Shown here one piece after another: positions 42,497 to 51,327 of a stretch of 64,000 nucleotides of DNA. This DNA comes from Salinicoccus kekensis (GTDB lineage Bacteria > Bacillota > Bacilli > Staphylococcales > Salinicoccaceae): the NCBI RefSeq assembly GCF_900220995.1, contig NZ_OBQF01000003.1, positions 62,001-126,000 of the forward strand, written 5' to 3'. The notes below the pieces were generated by a model. The model saw nothing but the letters and a program-made list of their open reading frames with translations. It did no database searches and was not told where the DNA came from. The position numbers and the translations under genes were made by a program. Position 1 is the first letter of the stretch. Every line of letters begins with the position of its first letter.

Positions 42497-43731
42497 TGGA
42501 TGCTTTGGAATTCAGGAAAGTGTTTGAAGAGAAATATGTCCAGGATCAGAGTTTTGAGGGTATGGCCGACGTCATCAAAATCATAGAAGATGTGAAGCGG
42601 AATAAAGACCAGGCGCTGAAAGACTACACGGAACGGTTTGATGGCATCGCTCTGAATGACTTCAAAGTGTCCGCCGAAAACCTTAAGAAAAGTTTCGAGT
42701 CGCTGCCGGATGAAGAGAAGCAGGCACTTGAATTGATCAAAAAGCGGATTGAAGACTACCAGGCGACGATAAAATATTCCGATCAGGACGACGGGGAATT
42801 CAAATACGTCTACCATCCGATCGAGAAAGTCGGGGTCTATGTGCCCGGCGGCCGGGCGCTCTACCCTTCAAGCGTCCTGATGACGGTCGTGCCGGCACTT
42901 GCAGCAGGGGTGGATGAAATCCATGTGGTGACACCGACGTTTGAAGACAACAACATCACTTTTGCAGCCCTTTACTTATGCGGTGTGGAAAACGTCTACA
43001 CGGTCGGCGGTGCACAGGCCGTCGCCGCCCTCGCCTACGGCACCGAGACGATACCGAAGGTCGATAAAATCGTCGGGCCGGGCAACTATTATGTGGCGCT
43101 TGCCAAAAGGCTGCTCTTCGGACAGACCGGCATCGATATGATTGCCGGACCGAGCGAGATCCTCCTCTATGTCGATGAAGAGGTGGATGTCGATTCAATC
43201 GTCTACGACATCTTTGCACAGGCGGAGCATGATGCGAACGCGCGCACTTTCCTGCTCAGCGAAGACGCCGGAATCATCGACCGTATTGAAAGCAGGATCA
43301 CTGAAATGATGGATGCGCAGCCACGTGCAGAAATCATCAGGGCGTCCGTTGAAAACAACCATTTTGCGGTTGTGGATTCAAGGGAGGCACTGATCGACCT
43401 CGTCAATTACATCGCACCGGAGCATGTTTCCGTGCAGCATAAGGATTCCGGCATGATCATCCGGAACATCAAATACGCAGGGGCGGTTTTTGAAGGTCCC
43501 CATTCACCTGAAGCGATCGGAGATTATGCGGCAGGACCTTCACACGTCCTCCCGACGGACCGCACAGGACGTTTCAGCCACGGGTTGAACGTCAACGATT
43601 TCCTGACGAGCCATGCGGTGATTTCGCTTGAGAAGGAGACGTTCGGTGAAATCGCAGGACCTGCGATGACCGTGGCGAAACGGGAAGCACTTGATGCACA
43701 TTATCAGTCATTGAAAATAAGAACGGAGTGA
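42496..43731 (+). CDS. hisD: Histidinol dehydrogenase
   Basis: A 411-residue zinc enzyme that oxidises histidinol to histidine in two NAD-dependent steps. Signature segments are VYVPGGRALYPSSVLM, VGGAQAVAALAYGTETIP, KIVGPGNYYVALAK, DMIAGPSEILL and AQAEHDANARTF, then the late IGDYAAGPSHVLPT and FSHGLNV... region with the catalytic His. The ATG overlaps the hisG stop by one base. Confidence 0.96.
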   Translation: MDALEFRKVFEEKYVQDQSFEGMADVIKIIEDVKRNKDQALKDYTERFDGIALNDFKVSAENLKKSFESLPDEEKQALELIKKRIEDYQATIKYSDQDDGEFKYVYHPIEKVGVYVPGGRALYPSSVLMTVVPALAAGVDEIHVVTPTFEDNNITFAALYLCGVENVYTVGGAQAVAALAYGTETIPKVDKIVGPGNYYVALAKRLLFGQTGIDMIAGPSEILLYVDEEVDVDSIVYDIFAQAEHDANARTFLLSEDAGIIDRIESRITEMMDAQPRAEIIRASVENNHFAVVDSREALIDLVNYIAPEHVSVQHKDSGMIIRNIKYAGAVFEGPHSPEAIGDYAAGPSHVLPTDRTGRFSHGLNVNDFLTSHAVISLEKETFGEIAGPAMTVAKREALDAHYQSLKIRTE

Positions 43732-43735
43732 TTTC

Positions 43736-44722
43736 ATGATCATCATGGACAGGAATACGAGTCCAATTTCACCATTGTCGGAAGCAGCGATGATGGAGGT
43801 AATATCCAACACAAAAATTAATGAGTATCCAAGTGCGGAGATCGACCGCTTCAAACAGTTGTATGCGGACCATTACAATATAAGCCCGGACACTATCGAA
43901 GTCGCGAACGGCTCGGATGAGTGGATCCAGAAGGCGATCATGACCCTCGGAAAGAACGGCGTCATGACCGTCGCCCCGGATTTTGTGATGTATAAGGAAT
44001 ACGCAGAACAGATCGATGCAAAGTTCACTACGGTGCCATGCGATGCGGATTACCGTTTTGATTTTGATGAGGTCGTCCACAGGATAGATGAGGAGAAGCC
44101 TTCCTTATTCCTGATATCCATGCCGCACAATCCGACAGGCCAGCTCTTTACATATGAGGCGCTTGAAAAGCTGTCGGCGGCGATGAAGCGCGCAGGCGGC
44201 TATCTCATCATCGATGAAGCGTATGCAGAGTTCGGTCCGGATTTTGATAAGCCGCAGGGTGAGCACGTCCTGATCATCCGGACTTTGAGCAAGATGTACG
44301 GTGTGGCAGGCCTCCGGGTCGGCATCGTGATTGCGGAAGGGGAAACCTTCAGGAAAGTGACGCGCATCAACCACCCCTACCCCGTCAATTCACTGTCACT
44401 GAATATGGCATCCAAAATCTTTGAAGATAAAGCGCAGCTTGCCGATTTCATCAATTATCAGAAGAAATCGAAGGAAATGCTCGAAGCGGCCTTCAATAAA
44501 GTCAGCGGTATAGTAAATGTCGTGGAATCCTATACGAACTTCGTCTTCACATACGGGGAGAATGCAGTGGCGCTCGGCAGCCACCTGATGGAGAACGGCT
44601 ACAGATGCAGGATGTACAACGATGAATCACTGAAGGACGTCGTCAGATATTCCATCATCAAACATGAAGACTACGACCGTCTGAATGAATTAATTACAGA
44701 ATGGAGCAAACAACATGTATGA
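43736..44722 (+). CDS. hisC: Histidinol-phosphate aminotransferase
   Basis: A 328-residue fold-type I PLP aminotransferase, slightly short for HisC. It shows IEVANGSDEWIQ, MPHNPTGQLF, YLIIDEAYAEFG and RTLSKMYGVAGLRVG with the PLP lysine. ATG at 43736 after CGGAGTGA; a second ATG three codons later is possible. The 3' end overlaps hisB by eight bases. Confidence 0.94.
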   Translation: MIIMDRNTSPISPLSEAAMMEVISNTKINEYPSAEIDRFKQLYADHYNISPDTIEVANGSDEWIQKAIMTLGKNGVMTVAPDFVMYKEYAEQIDAKFTTVPCDADYRFDFDEVVHRIDEEKPSLFLISMPHNPTGQLFTYEALEKLSAAMKRAGGYLIIDEAYAEFGPDFDKPQGEHVLIIRTLSKMYGVAGLRVGIVIAEGETFRKVTRINHPYPVNSLSLNMASKIFEDKAQLADFINYQKKSKEMLEAAFNKVSGIVNVVESYTNFVFTYGENAVALGSHLMENGYRCRMYNDESLKDVVRYSIIKHEDYDRLNELITEWSKQHV

Positions 44723-45293
44723 AAAAGAACGGAACACAAAAGAAACAAAAGTAAAAGTCGTATTGGATGATGAGAGATCCTTCAAGGAATCCAAAATTTC
44801 AACAAAAGTCGGTTTCTTCGATCATATGCTGACCCTGCTCTCTTTCCATTCCGAGTTGTATTTCCAGATTGAAGCGGATGGTGACATCGAAGTGGACGAC
44901 CACCATACCGTCGAAGATGTCGGCATCATCATCGGCCAGCTGATCAGGGAGCTCTATGTCGATAAAGCTTCTTACCAGAGATACGGCACGACGTATATAC
45001 CGATGGATGAATCACTGGCACGCGTCGTCCTTGATTTATCCGGCCGGCCGCATATGAATTTCCAGGCAGAGTTTTCACGGGAAACAGTCGGCGGTTTTGA
45101 TACGGAGCTCGTGATGGAATTCTTCAATGCCGTCAGCATGAACAGCCGCATGACACTTCATGTAGACCTGCTTAAAGGCGGCAATACGCACCATGAAATC
45201 GAGGCGATATTCAAAGCTTTCGCCCGCAGTTTGAAAGCGGCACTGCAGGAAAGTGCTTCAGGCGTCCCTTCTTCAAAGGGTGTCATTGAATGA
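44715..45293 (+). CDS. hisB: Imidazoleglycerol-phosphate dehydratase
   Basis: A 192-residue monofunctional IGP dehydratase with a two-fold repeated metal-binding pattern. Visible: TKVGFFDHMLTLLSFHS, DDHHTVEDVGI (first His-rich metal site), VMEFFNAVSMNSRMTLHV and GGNTHHEIEAIFKAFA (second site). It overlaps hisC and shares an ATGA with hisH. Confidence 0.96.
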   Translation: MYEKERNTKETKVKVVLDDERSFKESKISTKVGFFDHMLTLLSFHSELYFQIEADGDIEVDDHHTVEDVGIIIGQLIRELYVDKASYQRYGTTYIPMDESLARVVLDLSGRPHMNFQAEFSRETVGGFDTELVMEFFNAVSMNSRMTLHVDLLKGGNTHHEIEAIFKAFARSLKAALQESASGVPSSKGVIE

Positions 45294-45868
45294 TAGGCAT
45301 CGTCGATTATTCCCTGGGAAATATCCAAAACATCAAAAATGCCCTGGAAAAATTCGATGAAGATTATATATTATCCAGCAGGAAAGAAGATCTCATGTCC
45401 TGCGATACAATCATCCTGCCCGGCGTCGGCCACTTCGGTGAAGCGATGAAGACGATCGAAAGGCTCGGCATCAAGGAAGATCTGATCACACTTGCACGGG
45501 AGAAGCCCATGATCGGCATCTGCCTCGGCATGCAGCTGCTGTTTGAACACAGCACAGAAGGTGACGCGGGAGGGCTCGGACTTTTGAGAGGCACCGTGGA
45601 GCGGATCGATGCGGGCCATCCCGTGCCGCACCTAGGCTGGAACACTTTGGACAGTAAATCCGCCCCGCTCGATCAAAAAGATGTTTATTTCATACACAGC
45701 TTCATGGTCACCGGATCGCCGGACATCATCGCAACAGCTGAATACGGCATCGACATACCGGCCGTGGCACAGCACGGCAGCATCATCGGCATCCAGTTCC
45801 ACCCCGAGAAATCGGGCGAGGCGGGTCTCGATATATTAAGAACGGCAATCAAAGGAGGATTTCTATGA
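45290..45868 (+). CDS. hisH: Imidazole glycerol phosphate synthase, glutaminase subunit
   Basis: A 192-residue class I glutamine amidotransferase that supplies ammonia to HisF. The catalytic Cys is in IGICLGMQLLF, and the His/Glu pair in IGIQFHPEKSG. The N-terminal IGIVDYSLGNIQNIKNAL is standard for HisH. It overlaps hisB and hisA by four bases each. Confidence 0.96.
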   Translation: MIGIVDYSLGNIQNIKNALEKFDEDYILSSRKEDLMSCDTIILPGVGHFGEAMKTIERLGIKEDLITLAREKPMIGICLGMQLLFEHSTEGDAGGLGLLRGTVERIDAGHPVPHLGWNTLDSKSAPLDQKDVYFIHSFMVTGSPDIIATAEYGIDIPAVAQHGSIIGIQFHPEKSGEAGLDILRTAIKGGFL

Positions 45869-46566
45869 ACATTATCCCGGCAGTGGATATTATAGACGGT
45901 CAGAACGTGCGCCTCACCCAGGGCGACTATGAACAGAAGACGGCGATGAAGCGGACACCGGAAGAAGCGGTGCAGTTTTATTCGACTTTTGAACAGGTTG
46001 CAAGGATCCATATCGTGGATCTGATGGGCGCATTGAAGCAGAATGCGCTGGAGACCACAATCATCAAAAAGCTGAAAAGCCTGACCGACCGGCCGCTGCA
46101 GATCGGCGGCGGCTTAAGGAACATGGAAACTATCGAAATTTATGATGAAATCGGCATCGACTACTTCATACTCGGTACACGGGCGATCATGGATAACGAA
46201 TGGCTGAAGGACGTCGTCGACCGTTATCCAGACAGGGTCTTCGTCGGAGTGGATGCGAAGGAAAATGATATATACGTCAATGGCTGGACCGAGAACAGCA
46301 ACATCACGATTGATGACTACCTTGAACAGGTGGAGGACCTCGCGCTTGCAGGCATCATCTATACGGACATCAACAAGGACGGCATGAACCAGGGGCCGAA
46401 CTTTGAAAATACGAAGAGGATCAATGACCTGACAAGGCATACCGTCATCGCAAGCGGCGGCGTCCGTGATAAGGCGGACCTCGAAAGACTAGAATCCGTG
46501 GGCATTGAAAATGCGATCGTCGGAAAAGCGAGCCATAACGATGCGTTCTGGGAGGGGATCAAATGA
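45865..46566 (+). CDS. hisA: ProFAR isomerase
   Basis: A 233-residue TIM-barrel isomerase converting 5'-ProFAR to PRFAR. It has NIIPAVDIIDGQNVRL with the catalytic Asp, LQIGGGLRNMETI, GVDAKENDIYVNGW, and ASGGVRDKADLERL phosphate-binding loops. Slightly short, but complete. Four-base overlaps at both ends. Confidence 0.95.
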   Translation: MNIIPAVDIIDGQNVRLTQGDYEQKTAMKRTPEEAVQFYSTFEQVARIHIVDLMGALKQNALETTIIKKLKSLTDRPLQIGGGLRNMETIEIYDEIGIDYFILGTRAIMDNEWLKDVVDRYPDRVFVGVDAKENDIYVNGWTENSNITIDDYLEQVEDLALAGIIYTDINKDGMNQGPNFENTKRINDLTRHTVIASGGVRDKADLERLESVGIENAIVGKASHNDAFWEGIK

Positions 46567-47327
46567 TTAAGAAAAGGATCATACCGTGCCTCGATGTAAA
46601 AGACGGGCGCGTCGTCAAAGGTGTGAACTTCGTGGGCCTCCGGGATGTCGGCAGCCCGGTCGAACTCGCCAAACGCTACAATGCCGAAAATGCGGATGAG
46701 CTGGTGTTCCTTGATATATCGAAGACACAGGACGGACATGACCTCATGCTCGATGTGATACGTGAAACCGCAAAGGAACTGTTCATACCGCTGACCATCG
46801 GCGGCGGCATCAAAAGCGTCAATGATATACGCCAGCTTCTGAACGCCGGTGCGGACAAAGTCAGCATCAACTCGGCGGCGATCAACAACCCCGACCTCAT
46901 CAGGGAAGCGGCGGACACCTTCGGCAGCCAGTGCATCTGTGTTGCGATCGACGTGAAATACGACGAAGCGCGCGGGGATTACTATGTCCACACGCACGGC
47001 GGCAGTAAAAGTACGGACATCAAAGCTTTCGACTGGGTGAAGCGGACGGCGGACCTCGGCGCCGGGGAACTGCTGATCACAAGCATGGACCATGACGGTG
47101 TAAAAGAAGGGTTCGATATCAAATTCTTGAAAGAAGCAGTCGGACTCGTCGACATCCCGATCATCGCAAGCGGCGGCGCGGGGAATATCAACCATTTCGT
47201 TGAACTCTTCAAGGAAACGGATATTTCCGCAGGACTTGCCGCATCCATTTTCCACAACCAGGAAGTCGGCATCAACGACCTTAAAGAGACGCTTGACCAG
47301 GAAGGAATCGAGGTGAGATTGTCATGA
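46563..47327 (+). CDS. hisF: Imidazole glycerol phosphate synthase, cyclase subunit
   Basis: A 254-residue TIM-barrel cyclase, partner of HisH. Visible: RIIPCLDVKDGRVVKGVNF (first catalytic Asp), LTIGGGIKSVNDI, GADKVSINSAAI, ITSMDHDGVKEGFD (second catalytic Asp) and IASGGAGN. Standard length. Four-base overlaps with hisA and hisIE. Confidence 0.97.
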   Translation: MIKKRIIPCLDVKDGRVVKGVNFVGLRDVGSPVELAKRYNAENADELVFLDISKTQDGHDLMLDVIRETAKELFIPLTIGGGIKSVNDIRQLLNAGADKVSINSAAINNPDLIREAADTFGSQCICVAIDVKYDEARGDYYVHTHGGSKSTDIKAFDWVKRTADLGAGELLITSMDHDGVKEGFDIKFLKEAVGLVDIPIIASGGAGNINHFVELFKETDISAGLAASIFHNQEVGINDLKETLDQEGIEVRLS

Positions 47328-47947
47328 GACCCGATTTCGATAAGGGAGGCGGCCTGCTTTCCGTCATACTCCAGGACTGGCGGACCGGGCAGGTGCTGAT
47401 GAACGGCTTCATGAATGAAGAAGCCTATGAGAAGACTGTTGAAGAGAAAGTCGTGTGGTTCTACTCCAGAAGCAAAGGACGCTTATGGAAAAAAGGAGAA
47501 ACGAGTGGACATATCCAAGTGGTGAAGGACATGGCCCTCGACTGCGATGACGATGCACTGCTCATCCAGGTCGAACCCCATGGACCGACATGCCACCTGG
47601 GTACACAGAGCTGCTTCGGCGACGACCATTTCACACTGCAGAGCCTTGAAAAAATCGTTGAAAATAAAATCCAGCATCCTGAGGAAGGCTCATACACCAA
47701 ATATCTGACCGATGAAGGACTGGATAAGATACTCAAAAAATGCGGTGAGGAAATGACGGAGATCGTCATCGGTGCAAAAAATGATGATAAAAAAGAGATC
47801 ATCGATGAAACGAGTGACCTGATGTACCACCTCTTCGTCATGCTTCAGCACCAGGGTGTGTCTTTAAAGGAAGTCGAAGACAACCTGAAAGAGCGTCATG
47901 GAGAGATCCTGTCATATAAAGTGCGGGAAGATATAGAAGAATGGTGA
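47324..47947 (+). CDS. hisIE: Phosphoribosyl-AMP cyclohydrolase/phosphoribosyl-ATP pyrophosphatase
   Basis: A 207-residue fusion performing steps 2 and 3 of histidine synthesis. The HisI domain (about 1-110) has VWFYSRSKGRLWKKGETSGH and the zinc site DCDDDALLIQVEPHGPTCHLG given by its Cys and His residues. The HisE domain (about 115-207) has KKCGEEMTEIVIGAKN and the DETSDLMYHLFVML helix. It is the last gene of the operon, followed by a terminator. Confidence 0.95.
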   Translation: MRPDFDKGGGLLSVILQDWRTGQVLMNGFMNEEAYEKTVEEKVVWFYSRSKGRLWKKGETSGHIQVVKDMALDCDDDALLIQVEPHGPTCHLGTQSCFGDDHFTLQSLEKIVENKIQHPEEGSYTKYLTDEGLDKILKKCGEEMTEIVIGAKNDDKKEIIDETSDLMYHLFVMLQHQGVSLKEVEDNLKERHGEILSYKVREDIEEW

Positions 47948-47953
47948 AAAATA

Positions 47954-47985
47954 AGCAGCCGGGCAATTTTGCCCGGCTGCTCTTT
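47954..47985 (+). terminator. his operon terminator
   Basis: Hairpin AGCAGCCGGGCA / TGCCCGGCTGCT with an ATTT loop region followed by CTTTC. The stem is strong; the T tract is short. Confidence 0.85.
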
Positions 47986-48025
47986 CAAATATATTTAAAT
48001 CAATTTAGCTCTCAAAGATCACACA

Positions 48026-49996
48026 TCAACTGAGATTATTTTTCAGCTCAGGATTTTTAGCAAGGCTCACCTTTTGTATGAGATAAACGCTTACTAATAT
48101 TACCAGGCCGGCCAAATCAGTCACAAAGTTTGGATGGACCATACATAGTGACCCCGCAATCAATAAAATCCTTTCGAATATGGTGACCTTTTTCAATAAC
48201 CAGCCTTCAGTAGCTGCACCAATACCCATGATGCCGATGACTGCTGTAATTACAGCAAGTATTATGTCGACTGTACCCCCGATCAGTAATAACTCAGGAC
48301 CATAGATGAACATGTAAGGCACGATGAATGCAGCAATCCCCAGCCGAATCGCAGTTAAGCCTGTTTTCATGGGCTCCGAGCCGGCAATCCCAGCTGCTGC
48401 AAATGCTGCCAATGCAACCGGTGGTGTAATATTCGAGATGATCGCAAAATAGAATATGAATAAATGAGCTGCTATCGGTTCTACTCCCAGTTCAATCAAT
48501 GCTGGAATCGTCAATGGAACCTGAACGATATATGCTGCGACAGTAGGTAAGCCCATTCCCAAAATGATTGAGACGACCATCGTAAGAAGTAAAGTCACCA
48601 ACAGGCTGCCACCTGCGATATCAAGGATGATCCCACTGAATTTCAATCCGATGCCTGTCAAGCCGATTATACCAATGATAACACCGGCTGCAGCACAGGC
48701 GACGGCCGTCTCCAAAGATGCCCTGGCCCCTAAATCGAGCGCCTGCACGAATTGCTTAAATGAAAACCTTGTTGCACCTTTCAACATTGCAATGACTATG
48801 GTGGCCAATATGGCGAATAAACCTGCCCTCATTGGAGAGAAGCCGGAGACCAGCATATAAATGATGACAAAGAGGGGTACAAAGAAAAGGAATCCCATTT
48901 TCAATACAGCCCAAAGGTTAGGGAGTTCTTCTTTTTTCAGCCCTTTCAAATTATTGCGTTTGGCCCTTAAGTCAACTTGCACATAGAGACATATATAATA
49001 AAGTAAAGCAGGAATTATTGCGGCATAAACTATTTCGATATAAGGTATGCCGAGATATGAAGCAATGATGAAAGCAGCTGCACCCATTATAGGCGGAACG
49101 ATTTGTCCACCGGTGGAAGCCACAGCTTCAACGCCCCCTGCAAAATCTTTTTTATAACCTGTTTTTTTCATCAAAGGGATGGTGAATGCACCTGTAGTGA
49201 CTGTATTGGCAACTGCACTACCTGAAATTGTGCCTAATATCGAGCTTCCAATAATTGCTGTTTTAGCAGGTCCGCCGCGATATTTCCCCATTGCAGCTAG
49301 AGATAAGTTTATAAAAAATTGACCCGCCCCGGAAATTTCAAGAAACTTACCAAATAAAATAAATAAGAAGATAAAAGTGGCCGATACACCGAGTGGTGTA
49401 CTGAATACCCCTGTGGTGGTGTAGAACAAATGATCCATGATCCACATCAGATTGAATTCCCTATGCGAAAGGGCACCTGGCAGCAAGTGGCCGTAAAAAC
49501 CATACAGCAGAAAAGCAATCATTATAATAACTAAAGCATTCCCGACTACACGTCTTGTGGCCTCGAGAACAAGAACAAGACTGATAACACCTACAATGAG
49601 CTCCCAGGTGGTCAGGGGCATAACATAGGAAAATCTCGATGATATCTCAGTTCCGTTTAAGCTGTAATAGGAGAAAGAGATAACAACCAATATCATAGCA
49701 AGTATGTCGTACCAGGGGATTCTGGATTGCTGTATCTTTTTTGACGGCTTATATATGGCAAATGATAACAATAAGGCAAAGCCCAGGTGGGTCCCCCTTT
49801 GAATGATTGACTCAAAGACTCCAAACATTGCTGTATAGAGATGAAAGACAGACATGGCCACAGCAATGATGGTGACAATACTTCCAATTAGTCCTCTTAA
49901 ATCCCTGTTTTTTTCATTCAACAGTCCTTCTTCTTCTTCACCGAGCTTTTGCTGTTGTTCCAATTCAGCAAGTTTTTCAGCATCACTTTTAGTCAT
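48026..49996 (-). CDS. TRAP transporter fused permease (TAXI-associated)
   Basis: A 656-residue fused DctQ-DctM type TRAP permease ('4TM/12TM'), with about sixteen or more membrane helices and an N-terminal acidic coiled stretch. Typical DctM segments are ISGSAVANTVTTGAFTIPLMKK, shown by its GSAVANT and TIPLMKK motifs, EAVASTGGQIVPPIMGAAAF, and LGMGLPTVAAYI. TRAP permeases import organic acids using the sodium gradient. It is downstream of a TAXI binding-protein gene with a perfect palindrome between them. The shared operator with the cat operon points to an aromatic acid or a pathway intermediate as substrate. Confidence 0.92.
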   Translation of the reverse strand: MTKSDAEKLAELEQQQKLGEEEEGLLNEKNRDLRGLIGSIVTIIAVAMSVFHLYTAMFGVFESIIQRGTHLGFALLLSFAIYKPSKKIQQSRIPWYDILAMILVVISFSYYSLNGTEISSRFSYVMPLTTWELIVGVISLVLVLEATRRVVGNALVIIMIAFLLYGFYGHLLPGALSHREFNLMWIMDHLFYTTTGVFSTPLGVSATFIFLFILFGKFLEISGAGQFFINLSLAAMGKYRGGPAKTAIIGSSILGTISGSAVANTVTTGAFTIPLMKKTGYKKDFAGGVEAVASTGGQIVPPIMGAAAFIIASYLGIPYIEIVYAAIIPALLYYICLYVQVDLRAKRNNLKGLKKEELPNLWAVLKMGFLFFVPLFVIIYMLVSGFSPMRAGLFAILATIVIAMLKGATRFSFKQFVQALDLGARASLETAVACAAAGVIIGIIGLTGIGLKFSGIILDIAGGSLLVTLLLTMVVSIILGMGLPTVAAYIVQVPLTIPALIELGVEPIAAHLFIFYFAIISNITPPVALAAFAAAGIAGSEPMKTGLTAIRLGIAAFIVPYMFIYGPELLLIGGTVDIILAVITAVIGIMGIGAATEGWLLKKVTIFERILLIAGSLCMVHPNFVTDLAGLVILVSVYLIQKVSLAKNPELKNNLS

Positions 49997-50017
49997 AGTG
50001 GAACCTCCTTAATATTA

Positions 50018-50052
50018 ATGAGAACACAATAATTCAATTATTGTGTTCTCAT
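50018..50052. other. 35-bp perfect palindrome between TAXI and permease genes
   Basis: Arms ATGAGAACACAATAATT and AATTATTGTGTTCTCAT around a single C. It lies between the binding-protein stop and the permease start on the same transcript. A hairpin of 17 bp would protect the upstream message or partly terminate, giving more binding protein than permease. Confidence 0.88.
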
Positions 50053-50059
50053 AAAAGTG

Positions 50060-51115
50060 TTAGTTTAATTCTAAGCCTTGTTCTTCATAATATCTTTTTG
50101 CACCGGGATGAAATTCACTTGTTGCATTTTCCACTGAGAATTCTTCGTCAAGATCATCCAATACTGATGATAAGGTGGCGTACTTCTCTTTGTTTTCAAA
50201 TATCATTTTTGTTATTTCGTAAGCTGCATCTTCATCAACATGTTCTTCACTTGCCATCAGGACAGTGTATGCTGCTATTGTCGGAACATCTTCTTCGATG
50301 TTCGGATAAACATCCTGGCTGATGGAGTAATCGAGGTAACCAGGGTTTGACTCCATCAGGCTTTCGACAACTTCCTCATCTACAGGAATCAGTCTCACAC
50401 CCAATGTCGTATCCAATTCCTGTACCGTGGACACAGGTGCGGCCAACAGGCTCACAATAGCATCAATATGATTGTCCCTGAGCAGATCTCCCGCTTCAGA
50501 AGTACCAGTATATTCTATTCCACCCAAATCATCATAGCTCATGCCATATCCGTCAAGTACTTCCTGGAATGTAATTTCTGCACTGTAACCGCTAATTCCA
50601 GGGCTGACCGTTTTACCAGCCAGATCTTCGACACTATGGATGTCTGAGTCTTCTCTCACTACGATATGTAAACTGTTGGGATATAAAGTGGCAAGTAAGC
50701 TGACATCTTCAACAGGGTGCGGGAAATCTCCGGCGCCTTCATAAGCTTCCGTTACGTTTGGAGCATTGGCGAAACCGATTACATATGTTCCTTCATCCAT
50801 ACCCATCATATTGGAAATGGATCCACCTTCTACTATTGTAGTTGAAGATTCTGGAAATACTGTCTGCAAATCTTCACTCATTGCGCCGGATAAGGTGTTC
50901 CAAAAACCGCCTACAGTTGCTGAAGCAAAACCAATGTCAGCCGGCATCTCTGCACTTTCAGCGGCGCTGCTCTCACTTTCAATACCTGTATCTTCACCTG
51001 TTTCTGCCTCTGCCTCGCTTGAAGCATCACCAGCTTCTTCTTCGTTATTTCCATTACATGCGCCTAATACCAGAACGAAAGCTAAAGTAAATATCAACAA
51101 TAAATGTTTCTTCAT
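50060..51115 (-). CDS. TAXI-family TRAP solute-binding lipoprotein
   Basis: A 351-residue extracytoplasmic binding protein. The lipoprotein signal ends in VLVLGAC with the lipidated Cys at position 20, followed by an acidic linker. The TAXI domain shows FASATVGGFWNTLSGAM, VEGGSISNMMGMDEG, LYPNSLHIVV, LAGKTVSPGISGYSAE and the late FHPGAKRYYEEQG motif typical of TAXI proteins. ATG with AAGGAGG upstream. Its leader holds a cre-overlapped promoter and the same bipartite operator as the cat operon, so it is very likely co-regulated with catechol degradation. Confidence 0.92.
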   Translation of the reverse strand: MKKHLLLIFTLAFVLVLGACNGNNEEEAGDASSEAEAETGEDTGIESESSAAESAEMPADIGFASATVGGFWNTLSGAMSEDLQTVFPESSTTIVEGGSISNMMGMDEGTYVIGFANAPNVTEAYEGAGDFPHPVEDVSLLATLYPNSLHIVVREDSDIHSVEDLAGKTVSPGISGYSAEITFQEVLDGYGMSYDDLGGIEYTGTSEAGDLLRDNHIDAIVSLLAAPVSTVQELDTTLGVRLIPVDEEVVESLMESNPGYLDYSISQDVYPNIEEDVPTIAAYTVLMASEEHVDEDAAYEITKMIFENKEKYATLSSVLDDLDEEFSVENATSEFHPGAKRYYEEQGLELN

Positions 51116-51130
51116 AATTAGTCCCTCCTT

Positions 51131-51164
51131 GTACGTTAATCGTACATAGTTATTTTATACGTAC
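51131..51164 (-). promoter_or_regulatory. Bipartite operator upstream of TAXI gene
   Basis: On the - strand, a half-site GTACGTATAA begins at 51164 and the 15-bp palindrome GTACGATTAACGTAC begins at 51145, 19 bases later, followed directly by AAGGAGG. The catB leader has the same order, the same 19-base step and the same junction to the ribosome binding site. The palindrome resembles the 15-bp site reported for the IclR-family regulator PcaR. Confidence 0.8.
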
Positions 51165-51176
51165 ATCATGTGCTTT

Positions 51177-51206
51177 ATAATACTTTATATATGAAAGCGT
51201 TGTCAA
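51177..51206 (-). promoter_or_regulatory. TAXI-TRAP promoter overlapped by cre
   Basis: -35 TTGACA (51206-51201), 18-bp spacer, -10 TATTAT (51182-51177). The -35 box is part of ATGAAAGCGTTGTCAA on the + strand (51191-51206), which matches every position of the cre consensus. The catB promoter carries the same 15-base core TTGACAACGCTTTCA. Confidence 0.8.
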
Positions 51207-51271
51207 GAACTTTTTTGAAAATTCAAACCGTCAGGTGGTATTGACGATGTTATTCTTAAGGAAATAAAAAT

Positions 51272-51307
51272 AACGAGTGGAAATCTTTGAGATTTCCACT
51301 CGTTACA
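51272..51307 (-). terminator. Terminator after AGCS gene
   Basis: Hairpin AACGAGTGGAAATC / GATTTCCACTCGTT with a TTTGA loop and a following TATTTTTATTT on the - strand. Confidence 0.9.
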
Positions 51308-51327
51308 GACAGTCTGTTTAAATACTC

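Noticed and set aside
46359-47255. Antisense frame of about 300 codons over hisF
   Set aside because: hisA and hisF are intact and overlapping on the + strand; the antisense frame has no family match that I recognise and no ribosome binding site.
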